A DNA stretch of 11,220 nt from an uncultured Planctomycetaceae bacterium. GTDB lineage: Bacteria > Planctomycetota > Planctomycetia > Pirellulales > Pirellulaceae. Where the stretch lies: positions 1 to 11,220 of the forward strand of contig CALELC010000130.1 in the NCBI GenBank assembly GCA_937904535.1, read 5' to 3'. Position 1 is the stretch's first letter. Each line of letters opens with the position of its first letter. The translations under genes were made by a program, and so were the position numbers. The notes beneath the pieces were generated by a model. That model saw only the letters and a list, made by a program, of their open reading frames with translations, searched no databases and was not told the origin of the DNA. This document shows, one piece after another, positions 1 through 7,080 of this stretch.

Positions 1-1
1 A

Positions 2-2050
2 ATCTCGTTGCATCTCAGCGGACCGCTGCTGATGTGGCTGGCGGAGCGGCACCCGGAGTACGTCGACCGTGTGCGAATGTTAGTCGATGCAGGACGCATT
101 GAAATCTTGGGGGGGCCGCAGTACGAACCCGTGCTGACGATGTTGCCGCGGCGCGACCGGATCGGCCAAATCCGTAGCTACTCCGCCTGGCTCGAGCGGA
201 CCTTGGGGGGAGAGGTCTCGGGTATTTGGACCCCGGAACTCGTCTGGGAACCGAGCTTGACGGCCGACCTGGCCGCAGCTGGCGTCGAATACACCGTCTT
301 GGATGATTCTTTATTCCAGTCTGCCGGGCTGGTCAGTGATCCACTGGTGGGCTGTTTCCTGAGCGAAGATGAAGGAGCGGTGCTGCGAGTCTTTCCGAGT
401 TCGGAGCGGCTGCGTGGTTTGGTTCCGGGCAAACCTGTTCAAGAAACGATCGATTACTGTTGGCAAATCGCGCAGTCGCATCCAGGCTCTGTGCTAACGC
501 TGGGGGCTGACTGCGAAAAATGGACCGCCGATGAGGCCACCCAACAGCAGGGTTGTAATCGGGGCTGGCTGCGATCGCTGTTCGCTGAGCTGACGGCCAA
601 CGCCCGCTGGTTGCGGGTCATCACCCTGGGGCAAGCCGTGCAGCAGACGCGGCCCAAGGGCAAGGTGTATCTGCCTGCGGGAAGTCCTCGTGAGTTGTCG
701 CTGCGCTCGCTGCCGGTCCGCAGCCAACTGGTCTGCGAACAAGCGATGACAGCGCTGCAGGCGGCGCCCCAGTGGGAAGATCTTCAGCCATTTATCCAGG
801 CTGGCAGCTTCCGGAACTTTCAGCGTCAATACGCGGAAGCCGACGAGATGGTTGCGCACATGATGCACGTCTCGCGACGGCTGCAACAGGCACAGGCCGC
901 TGGCGGGGACCGCGGCGAATTGGCCGTGATTCGCGAGCACCTCTACCGCGGCCAGTGTCACAACGCTTATTGGCCGGCAAGTTCAGGGGGGATCTATCAG
1001 CCTCACTTGCGCAGTGCAGTTTATCGCGAATTAATCCAAGCTGACACGCTGTTGGACCGCGTGTTCGCCACCCTCGGTGAAACCTTGCCCTACGGTGATA
1101 AGTTTGTGCAGGCGAAGGTCGAGGATTTTAATTACGACCTGATGCATGAAGTGCGGTTAGCGAGCAATCAGTTCACACTGTGGCTCGATCCGAGCCACGG
1201 CGGTCGGCTGTACCAATGGGATCTGAGGTCGATTGCGCACAACCTGTTGGCCACGTTGCAGCGGCGCCCCGAGGCTGAGCACCACCGCCTAGCAAATCAT
1301 CCAGTGCAGCACTCGCGGGAGCAGCATGGCATGCTTGGCGGAGCGGCCGACCAGCGCGGGATCGAGCAGCCCACGTATGACCGGTACTCACGCAAGTCGA
1401 TGATGGATCACTTCTTCGATGACGATGTGACGCTCGAACAGGTCGCAGCCGGAGCAACGCTGCAACGCGGTGACTTTGTCGATCAGCCGTTCACGGCGAA
1501 AGTCCGACGAGCGAGCGACCGGGTGCAGTTGCAGATGCGCCGCGATGGACACGCCTGGGGAATGCCGCTCACGATCACCAAAGCCGTTACCCTGTTTGCA
1601 GGAAGCGACGAAATTGGGATCACCTATCTATTAGAAAATTTGCCACCCGGTCGCAGCTTTCATTTCGGGATTGAAATGAACTTTGCGGGTCTATCCGCTG
1701 GAACCGAGGATCGCTTCTTCACCGGTGCGAGCGGGACACGGCTGGGGCACCTGGGACAGTCGCTCGATCTGCATGATGTCGATCGAATTGGGCTGATCGA
1801 TCAGACATTGGGCTTAGCAATCGATTTGGAAACCAACCGTCGCGGTGGGATGTGGGCATTCCCGGTATCGACACATCGCTGGAGCGGTGCGGACTGGAAG
1901 GCGGAACAACAGAGCGTTTGCGTGATGCCGCACTGGCATGTCCAAGGCGATGCCTCGGGTCGCTGGTCGGTGCAAATGACCGTGCGAGCTGCAACGCCGA
2001 CGGTCGAGTCCTGCGTCGATGCGGCACGCCGACTGGAAGCTGTCGGTTAG
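2..2050 (+). CDS. Glycoside hydrolase family 57 enzyme (4-alpha-glucanotransferase / alpha-amylase type), 5' partial
   Basis: Probably hydrolyses or transfers alpha-1,4-glucan chains (glycogen or maltodextrin metabolism), retaining mechanism, cytoplasmic. The reading frame is open to the left edge (the codons at 2 and 5 read Ile-Ser), so the TTG at 8 is unlikely to be the start; I infer that a few dozen residues are missing. Numbering from that TTG: the GH57 nucleophile motif GIWTPELVWEP is at 72-82 with Glu77, and the acid/base motif GADCEKW at 166-172 with Asp168. The central DUF1925-like domain runs from about 215 to 345 and includes LYRGQCHNAYW (312-322) and GGIYQPHLR. The C-terminal DUF1926-like beta domain runs from about 370 to 675 and includes LWLDPSHGGRLYQWD. 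The 680 visible residues are close to the roughly 700 of the family. Odd points: Cys replaces the usual Gly after the catalytic Asp, and PASS replaces the usual HGxF after CHNAYW. No signal peptide can be judged. The family is certain; the choice between amylase and glucanotransferase is not. Confidence 0.88.
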   Translation: MSLHLSGPLLMWLAERHPEYVDRVRMLVDAGRIEILGGPQYEPVLTMLPRRDRIGQIRSYSAWLERTLGGEVSGIWTPELVWEPSLTADLAAAGVEYTVLDDSLFQSAGLVSDPLVGCFLSEDEGAVLRVFPSSERLRGLVPGKPVQETIDYCWQIAQSHPGSVLTLGADCEKWTADEATQQQGCNRGWLRSLFAELTANARWLRVITLGQAVQQTRPKGKVYLPAGSPRELSLRSLPVRSQLVCEQAMTALQAAPQWEDLQPFIQAGSFRNFQRQYAEADEMVAHMMHVSRRLQQAQAAGGDRGELAVIREHLYRGQCHNAYWPASSGGIYQPHLRSAVYRELIQADTLLDRVFATLGETLPYGDKFVQAKVEDFNYDLMHEVRLASNQFTLWLDPSHGGRLYQWDLRSIAHNLLATLQRRPEAEHHRLANHPVQHSREQHGMLGGAADQRGIEQPTYDRYSRKSMMDHFFDDDVTLEQVAAGATLQRGDFVDQPFTAKVRRASDRVQLQMRRDGHAWGMPLTITKAVTLFAGSDEIGITYLLENLPPGRSFHFGIEMNFAGLSAGTEDRFFTGASGTRLGHLGQSLDLHDVDRIGLIDQTLGLAIDLETNRRGGMWAFPVSTHRWSGADWKAEQQSVCVMPHWHVQGDASGRWSVQMTVRAATPTVESCVDAARRLEAVG

Positions 2051-2447
2051 TGATTGTTATGGACCAGCGCGTCTTGCTTCCCTCTAGGGCCGCGCTCGTA
2101 GGAGGTTCGCCCTCGCTCCCCGATCGGGATGTGGGTTTGCTGCGGCCTGGCAATTCGACTTGTGCAGCAGTGCTAAGGCCTGATCTGGTCAGGCAGGCGA
2201 GTGCGAGTGCGGTAAGCCCGATGGACGCGAGTTGTTGCCTGCACTTCTGCGACGTGGCATCCTGAGACCGAACCACCGGTTGCTCCCGCCCGGGCTTGCT
2301 CCAGACAGGCCGCATCAAAACCGAATCGGGGTGACATGTGTCCGTCGCTCCGTCCCTCACAGCATCACTGCGCGACTTAAATTGACGTGGCTCCTCGGCC
2401 ACCGGATCACGGAAGAACCTGTTTATCCAACGAAAGTAAGATTCGTT
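2051..2447. other. Spacer between GH57 gene and aldo/keto reductase
   Basis: About 400 bases without a supportable gene. The reductase frame stays open upstream to 2232, but its translation there (Arg/Pro/His-rich, from 2232 to about 2430) resembles no protein domain and probably is not translated. A small stem at 2178-2194 (GCCTGA/TCAGGC, 5-base loop) follows the GH57 stop by about 130 bases and has no T-run, so I do not call it a terminator. A promoter for the reductase should lie here, but I see no good -35/-10 pair. Confidence 0.5.
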
Positions 2448-3359
2448 ATGTCAGCGATTATTCTTGGTGTTTGGCCGCTCGCCGGAATCACTTCCAGCGC
2501 AGTGGATCCCGAAACAGCGCGGCAAACCATTCATGCCGCAATTGATGCGGGGATCGATACCTTCGACACCGCTTTCAGCTACGGTTACGAGGGCGAATGT
2601 GAACGTTTGCTGGGAGAAGTGTTGCGTGCCCGCCGCGGGCAAGCCGCCGAGCAAGGTAGACACCTGCGAGTGATCGGCAAAGTCGGCCAGCGCTGGAGCA
2701 ACGACAAACAACGTTACACCGATGGCACGCCCAAACAGTTGACGCTCGATGCGGAAGAATCGCTGCGGCGGTTGGGTGTTGAGAAATTTGACTGGTTGTT
2801 GCTGCACGCGATCGATCCGAAAGTCGATCTGCTGCGGTCGGCTGAGGCGCTGCTGCAGCTTCAACGCCGAGGTTTGGCTGATGCGATTGGAATCTGCAAC
2901 GTCAATGTCGAGGAACTCACGCAGTTTTCGCAGTATGTCGACTGCGCTGCGATTCAGTGTCCTTTAAATCTATTGCAGCGACATTCGCTCGATCCGCTGA
3001 TTCGCACGGCCCAGTCACTCGGCGCCGATTGCTTTGTCTACTGGACGCTAATGAAAGGCTTGCTCTCCGGCCAAATCAGCCGTGACCATCAATTCCCCGC
3101 AGCGGATAGCCGCCCCGGCTATGCGATTTTCCAGGGCGAGCAGCGGCGTCGTGCGCACGACGTGATTGATCTGCTGGAAACGATTGCACGGCGATTTGAT
3201 ACGACGGTCGCACGGTTGGCGATCGGCTGGGCGCTGTCGCAGCCGGGTGTGAGCGGGGCATTGGTGGGCGCCAAAACACCTGAGCAAATCCGCGAAAATG
3301 CGGCCGCTGTGCCGCTGAGCGACGAACTGCTCGCCGCGATCGCCGCGATCGCGCCCTAG
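2448..3359 (+). CDS. Aldo/keto reductase (NADPH-dependent oxidoreductase)
   Basis: AKR-superfamily TIM-barrel enzyme, expected to reduce aldehydes or ketones or oxidise sugars with NADP(H); substrate unknown, cytoplasmic. From the ATG at 2448 the protein has 303 residues. The full catalytic tetrad is visible: Asp40 and Tyr45 in FDTAFSYG, Lys78 in VIGKVG and His120 in WLLLHAID. Family motifs follow: GICNVNVEEL (148-157), AIQCPLNLLQR (168-178), and a cofactor-phosphate motif GAKTPEQIREN (274-284) near the C-terminus. The start is uncertain. Relatives usually begin about 15-20 residues earlier with a hairpin of the LGxTGLxVS type; here the ATG falls at the end of that segment, and the frame upstream does not recover it clearly. 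In-frame TTG (2382) and GTG (2331) alternatives have no better ribosome site. The spacer before it argues against co-transcription with the GH57 gene. The family call is firm. Confidence 0.85.
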   Translation: MSAIILGVWPLAGITSSAVDPETARQTIHAAIDAGIDTFDTAFSYGYEGECERLLGEVLRARRGQAAEQGRHLRVIGKVGQRWSNDKQRYTDGTPKQLTLDAEESLRRLGVEKFDWLLLHAIDPKVDLLRSAEALLQLQRRGLADAIGICNVNVEELTQFSQYVDCAAIQCPLNLLQRHSLDPLIRTAQSLGADCFVYWTLMKGLLSGQISRDHQFPAADSRPGYAIFQGEQRRRAHDVIDLLETIARRFDTTVARLAIGWALSQPGVSGALVGAKTPEQIRENAAAVPLSDELLAAIAAIAP

Positions 3360-3425
3360 CTCGGCAGCGGAAACGCAAGTTGGCAGCTGGCACACGGAGC
3401 CTTGCGGAGGCGGCCAAAACGCAAA

Positions 3426-3457
3426 CACCTCTGAACCGCTTGCGCCGTTCAGAGGTG
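3426..3457. terminator. Probable bidirectional terminator, 11-bp perfect stem
   Basis: CACCTCTGAAC (3426-3436) pairs perfectly with GTTCAGAGGTG (3447-3457) around a 10-base loop. It lies between convergent genes, 67 bases after the reductase stop and about 120 bases after the barrel-protein stop on the minus strand. Read on the minus strand, the stem is followed by GTTTGCGTTTTGG, a broken T-rich tract. On the plus strand only CTTGGTTC follows. It is therefore a better terminator for the minus gene. Confidence 0.6.
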
Positions 3458-3538
3458 CTTGGTTCGACCTAACTGCAAGCGTCGCGGTCAATGATTCCGC
3501 CCGATTGAGTCGCTCCGTCGGTCAATCAACTCGGTGTG

Positions 3539-3573
3539 ACGTTCACCCAGGGAGCATCTCCCTGAATGAACGT
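3539..3573 (-). terminator. Imperfect hairpin just after the barrel-protein stop
   Basis: CAGGGAG (3548-3554) pairs with CTCCCTG (3558-3564) around a 3-base loop. After a 2x2 internal loop, ACGTTCA (3539-3545) pairs with TGAACGT (3567-3573). The structure starts 6 bases beyond the TAA of the minus-strand gene that ends at 3580. There is no T-run, so it may act as a 3'-end stabiliser with termination at the stronger stem at 3426-3457. Confidence 0.45.
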
Positions 3574-3579
3574 GAAGGG

Positions 3580-5094
3580 TTACCAGTTCAGTTCTGCCCC
3601 CGCGTAAGCTCCGTGCAAGATCAAGCTGTCGTTGGCGGCGTCGCGGGCCGACAACCCTGGCGAGTAAAGGTCTTGATTGAGCAGGCTCGGTGTCGTCGCC
3701 ACACCGGAGATGCCGGTGATGCGGTAGCCGCCGCGAATCGTCCAGGCGTCGCTCAAACGGTAGCCTCCCCCCAGGTCGAGTTCACCCAGGGTCGCTAGGA
3801 CCGTGCTTTGATTCCGATCATTGACATTCATTCGGCCTGCGGGAGTCAAATCATTGCGATATTGTGCCAACAAACCAGCTTCGCCGATGCGCTGGTCGAC
3901 TTCGACGCTGTTGGCATAGATCCCCACTTTGACCGCGGCACCGAGATTGAATCGAGCGGACGCCCGGTAGTTCCAGCGACCTCCGAGCTGGTAGCCGAAT
4001 AAGTCGTTTTGCGCTTCGCTGGCATATCGCTGGTCGCCGCGGAGCGGATCGCCAGGAGCCGCTACATATCCGCTGGCCAAAAAATCGAACTCGTCGCGGA
4101 TCTGCAACCAGCGAAACCCTTGCGAAACAGCAAATTGGTGAGTGCCGGCGGTGGGAACCTCGAGCGCTCCGCCCAAGCCGCTAAACCCATATCGCGGATA
4201 GCTTGGGCCGAGCATCGCCAGCGCTCGCTGAGTCCAACCCCAGCGCAACCCGCCACCGGGCGGTGGGCTGACTCGTCGGCCGCCACCCAAACCAAAGGAC
4301 CAAAAGTCGAGTTCCAAACCCTGGAACCTTAGATCGCGGCGGACTTCATAGTCGGACATTGCCGCGAGGATGCTGCCCAGATCTTCGAAGTCGGATCCGA
4401 GGTCGGCAGGATCATCGTAGTAGCCGACATTGTCCCAAGCGGGAATGGCGGCGATCCAGTCACCCGCGACTGCCGCGGTAGCGCTGGCCGTTTCACTGCC
4501 CGGATCAAAGTTCAGGTAGTTCACTGAAAGGGCGTGATCGCCGTTTTCGAGATAGCGGCCGAACATCAGGTCGAAGCCCAGACCGCTGCCCGGATCGACG
4601 CTCCGCGTGCTGAGCGCCGTCGAACCCGGGGCCGCCGCGTCGATTAGGAGTCGCCGGTCGGTGCTGCCGGAGAGCGAGTAAAATAGCAATTCGCTGCTAC
4701 CGAACCACGGAAACAACGGGTCGCAAACCGCTTCCGGCTCAACAGGTCGCCATGCTTCTCCGCTGAAGCTTCTCGGTGCCTCGCTACTCGACAGGCCGCT
4801 GCCATAGACGCTCGACATATCCCAGATCGGTGTGCTGGGCAGCAAGCTAGAAGCTTCGGCGGCGATTTCCTGCGGCAGCGGCAGCAGGTTAACATCACCG
4901 CTGAGCAGCGAACTTCCGAACTCGCTCAGGGGCAGTGCTGGTTCGCTCGTTTCTGGGGGAGTCTCGTTGGCGGGAACGTTAAACGTGTTCCAATGCGGCG
5001 GCGGGACATACGAGCTCCCCACCTCTGCCCAGGCAGCGCCGCTGATTCCAAGGCTTAGGCCGCAAGCGGCCGTGGTGAGTATCGCATTTTTCAA
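3580..5094 (-). CDS. Secreted outer-membrane beta-barrel protein, BBP7-like
   Basis: Predicted outer-membrane barrel of unknown cargo, 504 residues. Residues 1-23 form a signal peptide (short basic start, hydrophobic core, AWA before Glu24). Residues 25-125 are Pro/Ser/Glu-rich and look unstructured. From about 130 onward alternating amphipathic segments suggest beta-strands, including GLGFDLMFGRYL (171-182), LRFQGLELDFWSFG (255-268), GYQLGGRWNYR (367-377) and a C-terminal block with RGGYRITGISGVA (454-466) and HGAYAGAELNW. The chain ends in Trp, typical of outer-membrane barrels. The GGYR...GVA...L...HGAYAG pattern is what I associate with the BBP7 family common in planctomycetes; that assignment is from memory of the family. 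The start is TTG (5092-5094): the ATGs nearby are out of frame, and AGGAAG lies 9 bases upstream. No partner gene is adjacent. Confidence 0.68.
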   Translation of the reverse strand: MKNAILTTAACGLSLGISGAAWAEVGSSYVPPPHWNTFNVPANETPPETSEPALPLSEFGSSLLSGDVNLLPLPQEIAAEASSLLPSTPIWDMSSVYGSGLSSSEAPRSFSGEAWRPVEPEAVCDPLFPWFGSSELLFYSLSGSTDRRLLIDAAAPGSTALSTRSVDPGSGLGFDLMFGRYLENGDHALSVNYLNFDPGSETASATAAVAGDWIAAIPAWDNVGYYDDPADLGSDFEDLGSILAAMSDYEVRRDLRFQGLELDFWSFGLGGGRRVSPPPGGGLRWGWTQRALAMLGPSYPRYGFSGLGGALEVPTAGTHQFAVSQGFRWLQIRDEFDFLASGYVAAPGDPLRGDQRYASEAQNDLFGYQLGGRWNYRASARFNLGAAVKVGIYANSVEVDQRIGEAGLLAQYRNDLTPAGRMNVNDRNQSTVLATLGELDLGGGYRLSDAWTIRGGYRITGISGVATTPSLLNQDLYSPGLSARDAANDSLILHGAYAGAELNW

Positions 5095-5324
5095 AACTCG
5101 GCTTCCTGTGCATCACGGTGTCAGATTTGGCCGCAGCGATGGCTGGATCGCTGGGCAAAGTGACCGCGGGATCGCTGAGGATCTACCGCTGGCTATCGAG
5201 GTCTTGAGTAGACATCGGCCACATGATGAGAAATCCGCGTGAAAACTTTCAAGCCGAGACAAATTGACTTCTACAGGTCGCTGCAGCGGGCAGAATGCCA
5301 CTCACCTGGCCAGCCCGTAGAGCT
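5095..5324. other. Leader region upstream of the barrel-protein gene
   Basis: No gene is supported here. The promoter of the minus-strand barrel gene should lie in this stretch. TTGAAA on the minus strand (within AAACTTTCAAGC near 5243-5252) could be a -35 element, but no acceptable -10 follows at the right distance, so no promoter is called. Confidence 0.4.
5102..5107 (-). promoter_or_regulatory. Ribosome binding site deciding a TTG start
   Basis: On the minus strand ACAGGAAG precedes the TTG at 5092-5094, with 9 bases between AGGA and the codon. The ATG just upstream (in GTGATGCAC) is in another frame. The signal peptide begins directly at the TTG, so this site supports the rare start. Confidence 0.65.
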
Positions 5325-5379
5325 CCCCTAAATTGGCTCAGCCGCCCAGCAACGTCGGCTAGGCGGCTGAATTTGGGGG
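5325..5379 (-). terminator. Long hairpin after the DUF1573 gene, probable terminator
   Basis: TCAGCCGCC (5338-5346) pairs perfectly with GGCGGCTGA (5362-5370). The stem extends, after a 4-base bulge, through AAAT/ATTT and CCCCT/GGGGG (5325-5333 with 5371-5379). The loop is 15 bases. It begins 15 bases past the stop of the minus-strand gene ending at 5395. No T-run follows on the minus strand, so termination may be inefficient or assisted by a factor. Confidence 0.55.
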
Positions 5380-5394
5380 TTCTGGCGGTGCTGA

Positions 5395-6384
5395 TCAGGG
5401 GTTGCGGACGATCGCGGTCAGCATCGCGGCGGCCGACCCACTGATCCCGCCGCTGGTGGTGACAATCACTCGGCCGGTCAATTGGCCGGTGGTTTCGCCG
5501 TCGGCCTTGAACTGCACCCGCACAACATGCGTGGTCTTCGGTTCGGTGACCGGTTCAAACGACACCTGCCAACCCTTGACCTGAATCGACTCGATCACAA
5601 ACGGTTCCTTGCCGCGGATCACCAACCGCTTTTCGATTACTTCACCCGGTTGTACCGAGCCGATGGCGATCGACTGGGGCGAGATGGTCAGTTCACTTTC
5701 CAGTTCGCCACTGACCCGCAGCGGAACTCGCGGCATGTTGCGATCGTTGGTGACCACAATCAGCTCATCTTGGAAGAAGCCAGCAGGAGCCGTGGGAGCC
5801 AGCGTGACCGTCAGCAGGTAGGTGGCGTTGCCGCCGCTGCGGCTTTCTTGCTTGACGTCAACCGACATCCAAGGCTTGTTGCTGAGCACATCGACCACGG
5901 CCCAATCACTGCGGCCGGCATACAGGATCTTGGCTGAACGAGTCAGCTCTTGGCCGAGACTTTGAGTCCCAAACTCGATGGCGCCGGGGTGGAACACGAT
6001 GTCTTGGCGAATGTAGCCATCCACGCGCAGCCGGGCTTCGGTATAGAACGGCTCGTCGATCACCACCGTGATCGTGGCGCCTTTGCGGCCGCGATGCGTG
6101 TCGGTGTTGAAACGCGCCGTGATCCAGCCGGTTTGGCCCGGTTCCACGTACGGAGTTTCGATGATCGCCGTCGTACAGCCGCAACTGGTCCGTGCACTTT
6201 GGATATGCAGCGGTTTAGCGGTGGTGTTCTGGACCGGGAACCGAAACTCGGTTTTGGATGCGACCGCGACCGTACCGAAATCGTGACGTTTGATCGGGAA
6301 AATCGCGTCTGACCAATCGGCGACTGCGGTGTCGGCGAACAGCGCAGTGACGCAGAGGATAGGGACGCAAAGCAGTCGGCTCAT
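5395..6384 (-). CDS. Secreted DUF1573 protein with three Ig/ASH-like domains
   Basis: Exported protein of unknown function, 329 residues from an ATG at 6382-6384. Residues 1-22 are a signal peptide (hydrophobic core, AVA before Asp23). The first domain (about 30-125) is DUF1573: HDFGTV (34-39), VQNTTAKPLHI (51-61) and the signature TSCGCTT (66-72) with Cys68 and Cys70. Two further domains of similar length open with the same pattern, IEFGTQSLGQE (136-146) and IAIGSVQPGEV (239-249), suggesting three tandem immunoglobulin/ASH-like folds. Such domains are common in planctomycete and Bacteroidetes exported proteins and are thought to mediate protein contacts; the CGC pair might bind metal or form a disulfide, but I cannot tell. 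The Shine-Dalgarno site is weak (GCGAG). The hairpin at 5325-5379 separates it from the barrel gene on the same strand. Confidence 0.85.
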   Translation of the reverse strand: MSRLLCVPILCVTALFADTAVADWSDAIFPIKRHDFGTVAVASKTEFRFPVQNTTAKPLHIQSARTSCGCTTAIIETPYVEPGQTGWITARFNTDTHRGRKGATITVVIDEPFYTEARLRVDGYIRQDIVFHPGAIEFGTQSLGQELTRSAKILYAGRSDWAVVDVLSNKPWMSVDVKQESRSGGNATYLLTVTLAPTAPAGFFQDELIVVTNDRNMPRVPLRVSGELESELTISPQSIAIGSVQPGEVIEKRLVIRGKEPFVIESIQVKGWQVSFEPVTEPKTTHVVRVQFKADGETTGQLTGRVIVTTSGGISGSAAAMLTAIVRNP

Positions 6385-6574
6385 GATAAAGGTTACTCGC
6401 TAATGTTGTGCTGCCGGGACCGCCGCATGCCGCTGGAAGGAGGCCGCGGCACGTTGACCTCAGCGGCAATCACATAGAGATGGGGATAAGGGGGATTGGG
6501 GCAAAAACGACACTGAACCAAACTGGCTGAACCACGCTCCGCTGGAGCAGCTCGGAAAACGACTCGATCAAGCT

Positions 6575-6607
6575 GATCCCAGCTGACGGCGAACGCTCAG
6601 CAGCGAG
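6575..6607. repeat. Imperfect 33-base repeat, copy 1
   Basis: Begins GATCCCAGCTG and continues CGGCGAACGCTCAGCA. The second copy at 6831-6863 shares the first 11 bases exactly, then matches about 14 of the next 18 with a one-base gap. Both are direct, 256 bases apart and outside genes. Confidence 0.5.
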
Positions 6608-6705
6608 CAAACGGCATGCCGACAAGTGGCCCCTAAGTAGGGCAACTGCACGTGCTGCGCGGGCGAGCGGTGCCCGCAGCAAGGTCGGAATGCGAATGCG
6701 CAATC

Positions 6706-6760
6706 CTACCATATAGGTAAAGTGCGCAAAGTTTTCTGTATAAAAAAAGAGTTAACTTCC
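6706..6760. promoter_or_regulatory. AT-rich patch, possible promoter region of the DUF1573 gene
   Basis: A marked AT-rich island in GC-rich surroundings, with CATATAGGTA and TATAAAAAAAG. On the minus strand TTTGCG, a 16-base spacer and TAGGAT form a poor sigma70-like pair pointing at the DUF1573 gene over 300 bases away. TATAAA on the plus strand has no good -35. The regulatory role is inferred from composition alone. Confidence 0.25.
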
Positions 6761-6830
6761 AGTCCTGAGACGGCGAGTGAGCGGCCGGATGTGCGTTGCG
6801 AAATGAGATCGACCGCTGGCAGGTGAGACC

Positions 6831-6863
6831 GATCCCAGCTGCGCGGCGAGCGATCAGCAAGCG
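6831..6863. repeat. Imperfect 33-base repeat, copy 2
   Basis: GATCCCAGCTG followed by CGCGGCGAGCGATCAGCA, the partner of the copy at 6575-6607. The sequence after the match diverges and runs into a separate small hairpin (6864-6881). Confidence 0.5.
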
Positions 6864-6970
6864 GCGGTCGCCACGGACCGCTAGCAGCGTGACCTCGGAG
6901 AACGCCGAGAGCCTTGCAATCCGCCCGAGAGCAGCGGGTGGGGCAGCGAGACGAGCCGGTTAAGCATGTG

Positions 6971-7048
6971 GCCGCGGCATTCGCGGCATCGCCCGGGGAC
7001 GGGCGGTATGGGCAGGCAACGACGCCCGAGTAACGTTCAGGCTTGCCC
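6971..7048. other. Cluster of three consecutive stem-loops
   Basis: Stem 1: GCCGCG (6971-6976) with CGCGGC (6982-6987), 5-base loop. Stem 2: CGCCCG (6990-6995) with CGGGCG (7000-7005), GGGA loop of GNRA type. Stem 3: GGGCAGGC (7010-7017) with GCTTGCCC (7041-7048), one G.U pair, continued inside by AACG/CGTT (7018-7021 with 7034-7037). They are packed with 2-4 base linkers in a region without a gene. This could be a small structured RNA, a 3' region, or chance in GC-rich DNA. Confidence 0.35.
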
Positions 7049-7080
7049 GAGCGGCAGCGAGTGCGGAAGTGATTGGGGGG

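Larger units (their letters stand above)
6385..7080. other. Long untranslated region, no supportable gene
   Basis: Nearly 700 bases with only short, Arg/Pro/Ser-rich reading frames on the minus strand that overlap each other and have no domain character. It holds a two-copy imperfect repeat, an AT-rich patch near 6706-6760 and several GC-rich stems: GCTCC/GGAGC at 6535-6547, GCTGC..GGGC/GCCC..GCAGC at 6654-6680, GCGGTC/GACCGC at 6864-6881, and the cluster at 6971-7048. The promoter of the DUF1573 gene is expected within it. Confidence 0.5.

Noticed and set aside
494..961. A 155-codon minus-strand frame inside the GH57 gene.
   Set aside because: It lies entirely opposite conserved GH57 sequence and shows no protein-like motif of its own.
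1719..2402. A 227-codon minus-strand frame across the end of the GH57 gene and the spacer.
   Set aside because: Composition is Arg/Ser/Pro-rich, half is antisense to the DUF1926-like domain, and no ribosome site or domain supports it.
6482..6501. G-runs GGGG, GGGGG and GGGG as a possible G-quadruplex.
   Set aside because: Only three runs are close together; a fourth run at normal loop distance is missing.
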